Shown one piece after another: positions 1 to 6,427 of a stretch of DNA of 17,721 nt. The notes under the pieces are model-generated. The model saw only the letters and a program-made list of their open reading frames with translations. It was not told the origin of the DNA and made no database searches. A program made the position numbers and the translations under genes. Origin of the DNA: DSWT01 sp049975385. Its GTDB lineage: Bacteria > Chloroflexota > Anaerolineae > B4-G1 > SLSP01. The number at the start of each line of letters is the position of its first letter. Positions within the stretch are counted from its first letter, which is position 1. The stretch lies in NCBI GenBank assembly GCA_049975385.1, contig JBNGDO010000109.1, positions 1 through 17,721 of the forward strand, in the 5' to 3' direction.

Positions 1-50
1 ACCTGCTGAAAGCCGGGCAGATCGACCAGGTCGGCAAAACGATATTCCAT
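1..50 (-). CDS. Partial 5' end of a minus-strand gene, possibly a sensor (PocR/PAS-type) protein
   Basis: Only the first 16 codons are visible, reading MEYRFADLVDLPGFQQ from an ATG at 50-48 on the minus strand. A strong ribosome-binding site (GGAGGA on the minus strand, about 53-60) precedes it, which is why I accept such a short fragment as a real gene start. The pattern of an acidic/hydrophobic 'xDLVDLPxFQQ' opening resembles the start of PocR-type sensory domains found at the N terminus of some histidine kinases and regulators. That is recollection of family style, not proof; 16 residues cannot establish a function. The gene is transcribed divergently from the HdeD-like operon and shares the 51-334 intergenic region with it. 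Confidence 0.6.
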   Translation of the reverse strand, partial: MEYRFADLVDLPGFQQ

Positions 51-137
51 TAAGTCCTCCTTTCACTCGCGCTGACCGTGGCCGCAGGGAGAAAGACACG
101 TACAGCCACGGGCAGGTTTAGTATACCCGACACCCTC

Positions 138-143
138 ATTATA
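138..143 (-). promoter_or_regulatory. Candidate -10 box for the leftward gene
   Basis: Read on the minus strand this is a perfect TATAAT, about 88 nt upstream of the leftward ATG at position 50. No convincing -35 hexamer lies 16-18 bp further upstream, so it may be a weak or activator-dependent promoter. A second AT-rich candidate, TATACT on the minus strand at 125-120, lies closer to the gene and also lacks a good -35. Confidence 0.25.
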
Positions 144-188
144 TATCGAATAGGGCTTTTGCGCCTCAGCGTTTAGCGGAGATTCTTC

Positions 189-298
189 TCCACAGAAAGC
201 GGAGTGTGCTCACGTCCAGATCATCTGAATGTGGAGCTAACAATCCACGTAGAGCCGATGACAACCCACGCATTAGAATGTATGCTAAGAGTAGGCAA
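189..298 (+). promoter_or_regulatory. Promoter-operator element A, homologous to element B at 16777-16886
   Basis: This stretch aligns without gaps to 16777-16886 (constant offset 16588). Conserved blocks in order are TCCACA (189-194), AAGCGGAG (197-204), TCCAGATCATC (215-225), the inverted repeat GTGGA (231-235)-N8-TCCAC (244-248), CCGATGACA (255-263) and TATGCT (281-286). I read ATGACA (258-263) as the -35 (5/6 to TTGACA) and TATGCT as the -10 (4/6 to TATAAT), separated by exactly 17 bp. By my count, 58 of 75 columns match over 189-263, but only 5 of 17 match in the -35/-10 spacer, as expected for a functional promoter under selection. The predicted start near 293 gives a leader of about 42 nt before the ATG at 335. 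Confidence 0.75.
231..248. promoter_or_regulatory. Putative operator, inverted repeat GTGGA-N8-TCCAC (copy A)
   Basis: GTGGA and TCCAC are reverse complements separated by 8 nt (gctaacaa). The right arm ends 9 bp before the -35 hexamer, a position typical of an activator site or of an upstream repressor site. The same arms, the same 8-nt spacing and the same distance to the -35 occur at 16819-16836. A third half-site, TCCAC, sits at 189-193, again at the same offset in both copies. The cognate regulator is unknown. Confidence 0.6.
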
Positions 299-334
299 AA
301 AGTAAGGCTTTGTCATCAAGTAAGGAAGGGATAC

Positions 335-739
335 ATGATTACGCAATTGACGCATAAGTGGTGGTTGTTAGGTTTGCGCGGCCTGACCGTCATGTTGTCT
401 GGCCTGGCGGCTCTCATCTCTCCTGTCGCCACATTGACAGCACTGCGATTGTTGTTTGGCGCTTGCGCGCTGGCAGATGGCCTCATCATCATAAGCCGGC
501 TTGCCCGCACCGACCTGGACTATAGGCGGATGTTACGGACCAAGGGACTGGCAAGCATCGCCCTCGGCGTGCTCATCGGCCTCTGGTCAAGCGTCACAGC
601 GCCGGCGCTCGTCGCTATCATCGCCGCCTGGGTGATCCTTGCTCGCGCGTTTGAGACCGGGGCGATGCGTGTAGCTGCAGAAAAGTGGCAAACGGTCTGG
701 GGTAACCTGACCGAGCGCAAAATGGTGCGCGCGCGCTGA
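335..739 (+). CDS. HdeD/DUF308-like small integral membrane protein
   Basis: The protein is 134 aa and almost entirely hydrophobic. I see about four membrane helices, near residues 8-26, 30-52, 65-82 and 84-104, joined by short basic loops such as the 'RLARTDLDYRRMLRTKG' stretch. The paired-helix pattern with glycine/alanine-rich helices and a short C-terminal amphipathic tail fits the HdeD/DUF308 family, which in enterobacteria is linked to acid resistance. Typical members have about six helices and 170-190 residues, so this is a short version. I chose the ATG at 335 because AAGGAAGG (322-329) precedes it. The frame stays open upstream to a GTG at 206, but that extension would run through the conserved promoter at 189-298. 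It is probably the first gene of a three-gene operon. Family assignment is moderately sure; the function here is inferred. Confidence 0.7.
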   Translation: MITQLTHKWWLLGLRGLTVMLSGLAALISPVATLTALRLLFGACALADGLIIISRLARTDLDYRRMLRTKGLASIALGVLIGLWSSVTAPALVAIIAAWVILARAFETGAMRVAAEKWQTVWGNLTERKMVRAR

Positions 740-788
740 AAAGCGCGGTGGTGGCAAGTAACTATACAAAAATTCAGGAGGAAAGGCA

Positions 789-1142
789 ATGGATGACAAA
801 AATTATACACGTCAGACAGGCCAGGCCCGGGGTAGACTGATGCGGCTCGAGCAGGATCTGCGCCGGTTCAAAGGGAATCTCACCGGCGCAACCCGCAACC
901 GTATGGTTGGCGGTGTGATACTGCTCATCGGCGCGCTGGCCTTGATCGGGTTCTTTGTAGGAGGCAGTGGGTTTCTTGCCTTCGTTGCGGCCGCCGGTTT
1001 GTTGATTGGTGGCTGGGTTTTCATTCGGGCGCAGGTGAAAATGGGTGGGACGCGCCACTCAATCACAACAACGACGGATAGCGTTACCGGCGCGCGCGCC
1101 AACTTGACGGAACTCGAAGCACAGTCACCGACTACGGAATAG
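789..1142 (+). CDS. Small two-helix membrane protein of unknown function
   Basis: The 117-aa protein has a charged N terminus (residues 1-38, many Arg/Lys and an amphipathic stretch around 16-30). Two adjacent transmembrane helices follow at about 40-57 and 61-79, then a hydrophilic, threonine-rich C terminus ('SITTTTDSVTGARANLTELE'). It has no signal-peptide cleavage site that I recognise. An AGGAGGAAA ribosome-binding site at 776-784 sets the ATG at 789. It lies 49 nt after the HdeD-like gene and 26 nt before the PA14 gene, so co-transcription is likely. The topology suggests a helical hairpin with both ends on the same face of the membrane. I do not recognise the family. The context suggests a membrane or envelope-stress role, which is inference only. 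Confidence 0.75.
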   Translation: MDDKNYTRQTGQARGRLMRLEQDLRRFKGNLTGATRNRMVGGVILLIGALALIGFFVGGSGFLAFVAAAGLLIGGWVFIRAQVKMGGTRHSITTTTDSVTGARANLTELEAQSPTTE

Positions 1143-1168
1143 CGCGCCGCACCCCATGGAGGTGCATT

Positions 1169-2729
1169 ATGTTGAGACGAATCAGTATTCTAAGCGGTCT
1201 GGTTTTGGTCCTGGCGCTGGCTGGCGCCGCGTGGGCCTATGGAGCTGCCCAGGCCCGGCCCCAGCCACAACCCGAATCCCAGCTACAACCCCAGTCCCAA
1301 CTCCAACTTCAATATTCAGACCTCTTCTGGCAAGCCGCCTACTGGAACAACCGGACGCTAAGTGGATCGCCAGCATTGGTACGCAGCGAGCCAGACATTG
1401 ACTATGACTGGGGGCGCGCTTCGCCAGCGCCCAACCTCAACTCGGACCACTTTTCAGCGCGCTGGACGCGCTACATTGACGTGACACCTGGAACATACCG
1501 CTTTACCGCCGCCAGCGACGACGGCATTCGCGTTTGGGTGGACAATGTCTTGATCATCAACCAATGGAATAATCAGACAGTCCAGATTTTCACCGCCGAC
1601 CAAACCCTGACCGCCGGGTCACACTTGCTCGTGGTGGAGTATTACGAGAACACCGGGCTGGCGGTCGCCAAATTCTCGTGGGGGCCGGTAAACATCCCGA
1701 TCTACAACTGGCGCGGCGAGTATTTCAACAATATGACGCTCAGCGGTACGCCGGCAATGGTGCGCGATGATGGGCAAATCAACTTTAACTGGGGCAGCGG
1801 CTCCCCTATGCAGGGGCGCATCAATGTCGATCACTTTTCGGTGCGCTGGACGCATAACATCAGACCGTCGCCCGGTCTATACCGCTTCACTGCGATCAGC
1901 GACGACGGCATTCGCGTCTGGGTAGACAACGCTTTGATCATTGACCAGTGGCACGTTCACGCGCTGCAGACCTTTACGGCCGACTGGCTCATAACCCCCG
2001 GCAGGCACCTGGTAGTCGTCGAATATTTCGAGAACGACGGCTGGGCTGCCGCCAGGCTCTCGTGGGATTTGATCGAAGTCCCCATTCCCACGTGGCGCGC
2101 CGAGTACTTCAACAATAAGACGCTCAGTGCGACCCCGGCGCTGGTGCGCGAGGATGCGCAAATTAACTTCNNNNNNNNNNNNNNNNNNNNNNNNNNNNNN
2201 NNNNNNNNNNNNNNNNNNNNNNNNNNNNNNNNNNNNNNNNNNNNNNNNNNNNNNNNNNNNNNNNNNNNNNACCGTGCAACTCGCGTGGACGTTGAGCGCG
2301 CCGCCTGGAACCGTGATTGTGGATGACACCGACCTGGGCTTCACCAAAGGCGGGACGACGACTGAATGGGGCACAGCTAATGAAGGATACGGAGGTCGCC
2401 AGTTTTGGACGCGCAGCAACGACCAAGTGCGTCCCAATTACAACTGGGCGCATTGGCGTCCCATCCTGATACCCGGGCGCTACGAAGTCTTTGCGTACAT
2501 TCCGGAGCGCTTCAACACCACCACGCAAGCCAACTACCGTATCTCGCACAGCGGCGGCTTCACCCGGCGCAGTGTGAACCAGTCCATTAACGGCGGGCGT
2601 TGGGTGTCGTTAGGTACATATCAATTTCTCGGCACCTCCGATGACTATGTGGCGCTCGAAAATGTGACATCCGAGCAGAACCTGACGCGTATGATCGCGT
2701 TCGACGCGATGAAATGGGAGCCGCGCTAA
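1169..2729 (+). CDS. Secreted PA14-repeat protein with golvesin-like C-terminal domain, interrupted by assembly gap
   Basis: The N terminus is a signal peptide (MLRR plus a Leu/Ala/Val-rich core, likely cleaved near residue 24 after 'AAWA'), so the protein is exported. A Gln/Pro linker follows at about residues 30-48. Next come PA14-type carbohydrate-binding or adhesion repeats: one from codon 51, a second from about 176, and the start of a third that runs into 100 Ns at 2171. The hallmarks are YFNN..L.G.P, INFNWG, DHFSVRW and SDDGIRVWVDN. After the gap the frame differs by one, but the protein resumes at the end of a PA14 unit (VQLAWT) and leads into a golvesin/Xly-like beta-sandwich domain (about 2307-2726: VDD..GF, GYGG.QFWT, W.P.L..GRYEV.AYIP, MIAFDAMKWEPR). 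I therefore treat both halves as one gene. GGAGG at 1158-1162 supports the ATG. A surface adhesin or glycan-binding role is inferred from the domains. Confidence 0.8.
1340..2170 (+). repeat. Tandem PA14-coding repeats, unit 381-384 nt
   Basis: Equivalent Tyr codons of the 'YxNN' motif fall at 1340, 1721 and 2105, giving units of 381 and 384 nt (127 and 128 codons). The repeats are diverged overall but share exact blocks. One is the 21-nt block at 1513-1533 that recurs at 1897-1917 and encodes SDDGIR. The third unit is cut by the assembly gap. Confidence 0.85.
2171..2270. other. Assembly gap (exactly 100 Ns)
   Basis: The run is exactly 100 Ns, the conventional placeholder for a gap of unknown size, so its length carries no information. 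The flanks lie in the same repeat family. Aligning the right flank (VQLAWT) to the end of repeat 2 (ARLSWD) shows that completing one repeat needs 261 nt; an extra 384 nt is needed for each further unit. Confidence 0.95.
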
Positions 2730-2746
2730 ATTAGTGTCTTTTTTGA

Positions 2747-2795
2747 GTGTTTTTTGTTTGCGGGCGTCGCCCGCAAACAAAAAACACCCCTTTTT
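2747..2795 (+). terminator. Rho-independent terminator after the PA14 gene
   Basis: A perfect 19-bp inverted repeat (2747-2765 and 2769-2787) closes a 3-nt loop (gtc). It has a GC-rich top (GCGGGC/GCCCGC) and a lower T6/A6 segment, and is followed by CCCC and TTTTT (2791-2795). It begins 17 nt after the TAA at 2727-2729. It marks the end of the HdeD-117aa-PA14 operon and separates it from the ribonuclease gene. Confidence 0.85.
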
Positions 2796-2895
2796 CATCC
2801 CAAGGGTGGCGCACCCACATACGACGATTGAAGCAGGCAGGTCGCAAAGCCGGCACGCTCCCCGCTAAACGACCCTGGCATAAGAAAAAGGTAAG

Positions 2896-2921
2896 TATAC
2901 TCGCTAAGTGGATTTAGCCAC
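2896..2921 (+). promoter_or_regulatory. Candidate promoter region for the ribonuclease gene
   Basis: TATACT at 2896-2901 is a good -10 (5/6), but no clear -35 lies 16-18 bp upstream. Just downstream, around the expected start point, are two interleaved inverted repeats, CTAA-N6-TTAG (2904-2917) and GTGG-N6-CCAC (2908-2921), which could be an operator. This inverted repeat differs in spacing and sequence from the GTGGA-N8-TCCAC operator. The rest of the 155-nt intergenic stretch holds only a small GGGTG-GCG-CACCC hairpin at 2804-2816. Confidence 0.3.
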
Positions 2922-2950
2922 ACCCTACACCATATTGCGGAGGGCATCCT

Positions 2951-4417
2951 ATGCATAACAATGGTCAACACCACCACGCTATTTTGCAAAACCTCGCCCA
3001 CCGGGCGATGATCGAGCGTGGCTTGCTGCCTGAGTTTTCCACCCAGGCGCTCGCCGAACTGGACGACATTCAAGCGTCGGCCGTGGCGACGAACAGTGAC
3101 CGCGTGCGCGCGCTGTCACACCTGCTGTGGACCTCCATTGATAACGATGACTCCCGCGACCTGGATCAGTTGACCGTGGCCGAGGCGATGCCCGGCGATA
3201 AAGTCAAGCTCCTGGTCGCCATCGCGGATGTGGATGCGCTCGTCGAGCACGGCTCGGCCATTGACGATCACGCGCGTCACAATACGACCTCGGTATACAC
3301 GGCTGCCCAGATATTTCCTATGCTTCCCGAAAAACTTTCCACCGACCTCACCTCATTGAACGTGAATGAGGACCGCCTAGCCGTCGTCATCGAAATGGTG
3401 ATTGGCGCAAACGGCGTACTGCGGGACTCTGACATCTACCGGGCACGGGTCCGCAACCACGCGCAGCTTACCTACGACAGCGTGGCCGCCTGGCTGGAGG
3501 GTGACGATGCACCAGATGCGGTCGCCGCCGTGCATGGCCTGGCTGAGAATCTGCGCCTGCAGGACAAGGCGGCCCAAAGGCTGCGGAGGCTCCGGCACGT
3601 CAACGGGGCGTTGAGTCTGGAAACGCTTGAGGCCAGGCCGACCTTCGACGGTGAACAGATCCGCGATCTACAAGTGGAAGGCAAGAACCGCGCCAAGGAG
3701 CTGATCGAGGACTGTATGATCGCCGTCAACGGCGTGACCGCCCGCTATCTCGAATCAAGAAACATTCCCTCTATCCGCCGGGTAGTCCGCACGCCCAAGC
3801 GCTGGGGACGGATTGTCGAGCTGGCCGGGGCGCACGGGTTCGACCTGCCGGATGCGCCGGATTCAAAGGCATTGGATGCGTTTCTCGTCCGGGCAAAGGC
3901 TGCTGATCCCCTGCAATTCCCCGACCTGTCCCTGGCGGTGATCAAACTCCTGGGCGCGGGTGAATACATAGCCGAACTCCCCAACGCTGCAGCCCCCGGC
4001 CATTTTGGTCTCGCGGTCAAAGACTACGCCCATTCTACCGCGCCGAACCGCCGTTACGCCGATCTGATCACCCACCGGTTGTTGAAAGCCACCCTGGCCG
4101 GCCGCGCTGCGCCCTACACCTACGCCGAACTGGATGCGCTGGCGCGACATCTTACCGTAAAAGAGGACGCAGCCAATAAAGTTGAGCGGCAGGTCGGTAA
4201 ATCCGCGGCGGCGCTGCTCCTCGAAGCGCGCATCGGCGAACAGTTCGATGCCATCGTCACGGGCGCGGCGGACAAAGGCACCTGGGTGCGACTACTCACC
4301 GTGCCGGTTGAAGGGAAACTGGTCAGCGGGTTCGCCGGCCTGGATGTCGGTGACCGCGTGCGCGTGCAGTTAACCGCTGTAGACGTGCAGCGAGGATTTA
4401 TTGATTTCAGAAAATGA
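2951..4417 (+). CDS. RNB-domain exoribonuclease (RNase II/R family, short RNB+S1 form)
   Basis: The 488-aa protein is predicted to degrade RNA 3'->5' in the cytoplasm. The RNB core spans about residues 50-380. It carries the metal-binding acidic motif SIDNDDSRDLDQL (D64, D70, D72), the KELIEDCMIAVN helix (about 249-260) and YAHSTAPNRRYADLITHR (359-376), the counterpart of the SPIRKY arginine motif of E. coli RNase II. A C-terminal S1-like RNA-binding fold covers about 429-488 ('FDAIVTG..KGTWVRLL..VEGKLV'). It lacks the two N-terminal cold-shock domains of E. coli RNase II (644 aa). It resembles the compact form known from Deinococcus and relatives. At the fourth acidic position (E. coli D210) it has Q73. 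CGGAGGG (2938-2944) sets the ATG. The SPFH gene follows 19 nt later. I am confident of the family; the substrates are unknown. Confidence 0.9.
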   Translation: MHNNGQHHHAILQNLAHRAMIERGLLPEFSTQALAELDDIQASAVATNSDRVRALSHLLWTSIDNDDSRDLDQLTVAEAMPGDKVKLLVAIADVDALVEHGSAIDDHARHNTTSVYTAAQIFPMLPEKLSTDLTSLNVNEDRLAVVIEMVIGANGVLRDSDIYRARVRNHAQLTYDSVAAWLEGDDAPDAVAAVHGLAENLRLQDKAAQRLRRLRHVNGALSLETLEARPTFDGEQIRDLQVEGKNRAKELIEDCMIAVNGVTARYLESRNIPSIRRVVRTPKRWGRIVELAGAHGFDLPDAPDSKALDAFLVRAKAADPLQFPDLSLAVIKLLGAGEYIAELPNAAAPGHFGLAVKDYAHSTAPNRRYADLITHRLLKATLAGRAAPYTYAELDALARHLTVKEDAANKVERQVGKSAAALLLEARIGEQFDAIVTGAADKGTWVRLLTVPVEGKLVSGFAGLDVGDRVRVQLTAVDVQRGFIDFRK

Positions 4418-4436
4418 CTCAAGTGGAGGTGGTTCA

Positions 4437-5423
4437 ATGATAAAGAGATCAGGCACAATCAGAGTCGTGATCATTGTGGGGATCATTTTGTTATTTGCGT
4501 TTGTCGTGTTCATGTCCAGTTTTACCCAGATCGACTTTGGTACGGTGGGCATGGTCACGCGCTTTGGCAGGATCACGGGACGGATCATGGATCCCGGCCT
4601 AAACTGGAAAGCGCCTTTTGTTGATCGGGTCATCATCTACCGCACGCAAGAAATCGTGTATATCACTGAAGAACAGGCGGGCGAGGATAGCTTCCAGGAG
4701 GGCACGTACCTAGACTATCCGACTGACACGACCACGGCCGATGGGCAGCAGATCACAGTCAAATACTCAGTACGCTTTCGTATTGACGCGACCAAAATCA
4801 CCCGGATTGCGAACGAGATTGGCGACGAAGAGGCACTGGTTGACAAGGTGGTCAAATTCCACACGCGCATTCTGGCGCGCAACATACCCAAGGAGTACGA
4901 AGCGCTCGATCTGTACACGGGTAAGATCCAGGCGGTACAAACGGAGTTTGAGGAGCAGTTACGTCCCTTACTGGCCGAAAAGGGTGTGATCTTAGAAGCC
5001 TTTGGGCTGCGCCAAATCGAATTCCAGGAAGACTACGTGCAAGCTATCGAGCAAAAGCAGATCGAGGCCGAGAACGTGCAAACCGAGCAAAATCGCGCCG
5101 AGCAAGCCAAGTGGCGGGCGCAAAGCGCCATTGAAGCCGCCAAAGGTGAGGCACAAGCTACTATCGAAAACGCTCGTGGTGATGCGGAAGAGATCAAGCT
5201 GTTGGCAGAAGGCAACGCCGAAAGGATCAAGCTCATTGCCGAGGCCGAGGCTGAAGCGATCCGGCTCAAAGGCGAGATCCTCGCACGGTACCCAGAGATC
5301 ATCCAGCTCGAGTTTGTCAACTCGCTGAAGGACCCAGACAGCAATGTGAGTTGGGGCATCATGCCCCAGGAAGGCATCATGCCCTTCCTAAACATCACAC
5401 CGGAGGATATGCAGCAACCTTAA
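4437..5423 (+). CDS. Membrane-anchored SPFH/band-7 (prohibitin/HflC-like) protein
   Basis: The 328-aa protein has one N-terminal transmembrane helix (about residues 9-28). An SPFH/band-7 domain follows (about 31-200: 'VGMVTRFGRITGRIMDPGLNWKAPFVDRV', 'DGQQITVKYSVRFRID'), then a long Ala/Glu-rich coiled coil (about 200-285, with GEAQATIENARGDAEE and AEGNAERIKLIAEAEAEAIRLKGE). This is the layout of prohibitins and HflC, which form ring- or cage-like scaffolds on the membrane and can restrain FtsH-type proteases. No FtsH or HflK gene is visible here. The start at 4437 is chosen because GTGGAGG (4423-4429) lies just upstream. A TTG at 4401 in frame would overlap the ribonuclease gene and put hydrophilic residues before the membrane helix. 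Co-transcription with the ribonuclease is likely. Confidence 0.88.
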   Translation: MIKRSGTIRVVIIVGIILLFAFVVFMSSFTQIDFGTVGMVTRFGRITGRIMDPGLNWKAPFVDRVIIYRTQEIVYITEEQAGEDSFQEGTYLDYPTDTTTADGQQITVKYSVRFRIDATKITRIANEIGDEEALVDKVVKFHTRILARNIPKEYEALDLYTGKIQAVQTEFEEQLRPLLAEKGVILEAFGLRQIEFQEDYVQAIEQKQIEAENVQTEQNRAEQAKWRAQSAIEAAKGEAQATIENARGDAEEIKLLAEGNAERIKLIAEAEAEAIRLKGEILARYPEIIQLEFVNSLKDPDSNVSWGIMPQEGIMPFLNITPEDMQQP

Positions 5424-5430
5424 AGACAGC

Positions 5431-5450
5431 CACTTCGCAATCGCGGAGTG
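5431..5450 (+). other. Small hairpin between the SPFH and universal stress genes
   Basis: CACTTCGC (5431-5438) pairs with GCGGAGTG (5443-5450) around an AATC tetraloop, giving 8 bp with one G-U pair. No T-run follows, so it is not a standard intrinsic terminator. It could protect an mRNA end or modulate read-through. The remaining bases of the 59-nt intergenic region hold only the ribosome-binding site TGAGG (5470-5474). Confidence 0.3.
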
Positions 5451-5482
5451 TAACATAAACCTGAGTAAATGAGGCAAACCTA

Positions 5483-6424
5483 ATGTTTAAGCAAATACTT
5501 CTCCCCCTAGATCGCTCAACGCTCGCCGAGTGCGTGTTGCCGCACACCATCGCCATCGCGCGCGCGTTTGAATCTCAAGTCACGCTACTGAGCGTACTGG
5601 ATACGCCGCACGAAGCGCACGGGCGGCGGGCGACGGATCCGCTTAATTGGCAAATCCGTAAGGCCGAAGCGCAAACGTATGTGCGCGAGGTGGAGCTGCG
5701 CCTGCAAGAGGTTGGCTTGCGCACTGAATCCCACATCCTCGAGGGATTTGCGGCGGAACAAATCCTCGGGTTTGCGGACACTCACGCGTCCCAACTGATC
5801 ATTCTGAGCAGTCACGGGCAAAGCGGCTTGAGTGAGTGGGGCGTGAGCAGCGTTGTGCAGAAAATTGTCCTGCGCGTGCATACTTCGGTGATGATCGTGC
5901 GCGCGGCGCAATCCGTGGCGTCAGACGTGACTGACTTGCGCTATCAACGCATCCTGGCGCCGCTGGACGGCACGCAACGCGCCGAGATCATCCTGCCCGC
6001 TATCACCGCTCTGGCGCGTGCGCACGACGCGCAGATTGTGTTGGCGCATATCGTCCAGAGGCCCGCCATGCCGCGAAGGACGTTGCCCAGTCGCGAGGAT
6101 GTCGAACTGGCCGACCGGCTTGTGGCGCGCAATCAGGCCGAAGCGACCCAGTATCTCGAGCAACTGTGCGCGCGGATGAGCGGGAAAGTTGAAACACGCA
6201 TGCTCACCAGTGAGCGACTCACGGCACCGCTGCATGAACTGGTCGAGCAAGAAAAAGCTGACCTGGTGCTGCTCAGCGCGCATGGTCGCTCCGCTCAAAC
6301 CCGCGCGCCTTACGGCGATGTGGTCAGCCATTTGATCATCTATGGCACGACACCGCTGATCATCGTACAAGAGTACGCGCAGGCCCCAACCGCAATGCTC
6401 AACGGCGAACCTTGGAGGCCATAA
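5483..6424 (+). CDS. Universal stress protein with two tandem UspA domains
   Basis: The 313-aa protein contains two alpha/beta UspA domains, about 1-140 ('FKQILLPLDRSTLAECVLPHTIAIARAF') and 155-297 ('QRILAPLDGTQRAEIILPAITALARAH'). Such proteins are cytoplasmic and are induced by starvation, redox or osmotic stress; many bind ATP through G-x2-G-x9-G(S/T). Here the motif is altered. Domain 1 reads S109-S-H-G112-x9-S-S, losing the first and last glycine. Domain 2 reads S265-A-H-G268-x9-G278-D279, losing the first glycine and the final Ser/Thr. ATP binding is therefore doubtful. TGAGG at 5470-5474 precedes the ATG. The stop codon is 3 nt from the glucan synthase start, and that gene's ribosome-binding site lies inside this one. 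Translational coupling is likely. Confidence 0.9.
   Translation: MFKQILLPLDRSTLAECVLPHTIAIARAFESQVTLLSVLDTPHEAHGRRATDPLNWQIRKAEAQTYVREVELRLQEVGLRTESHILEGFAAEQILGFADTHASQLIILSSHGQSGLSEWGVSSVVQKIVLRVHTSVMIVRAAQSVASDVTDLRYQRILAPLDGTQRAEIILPAITALARAHDAQIVLAHIVQRPAMPRRTLPSREDVELADRLVARNQAEATQYLEQLCARMSGKVETRMLTSERLTAPLHELVEQEKADLVLLSAHGRSAQTRAPYGDVVSHLIIYGTTPLIIVQEYAQAPTAMLNGEPWRP
6414..6418 (+). promoter_or_regulatory. Ribosome-binding site of the glucan synthase, inside the upstream gene
   Basis: GGAGG lies within the last codons of the universal stress gene, 9 nt before the ATG at 6428. It fixes that start and suggests that ribosomes finishing the stress protein can reinitiate directly on the glucan synthase. 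Confidence 0.7.
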
Positions 6425-6427
6425 CGC

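Noticed and set aside
113..128. Similarity between AGGTTTAGTATACCCG here and AGGTAAGTATACTCG at 2889-2903
   Set aside because: It is short, needs a one-base gap and centres on the palindrome GTATAC, so chance is a sufficient explanation.
189..250. DnaA boxes or an origin (TTCTCCACA, TGTGGAGCTAA; similar at 16777-16836)
   Set aside because: The nearest 9-mers deviate from TTATCCACA, no dnaA or dnaN is present and there is no AT-rich unwinding stretch. The boxes sit at fixed distances from a -35/-10 pair, which fits an operator better.
206..334. 43-codon N-terminal extension of the HdeD-like gene from a GTG at 206
   Set aside because: It runs through the conserved promoter boxes at 189-298, is hydrophilic and unlike the family, and lacks a ribosome-binding site, whereas AAGGAAGG precedes the ATG at 335.
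2127..2729. A separate gene or a real frameshift after the PA14 gene
   Set aside because: The frame change is an artefact of the 100-N placeholder; the domains continue across the gap as one protein.
4401..4436. Earlier TTG start for the anchored SPFH gene
   Set aside because: It overlaps the end of the ribonuclease gene, and a good ribosome-binding site lies between it and the ATG at 4437.
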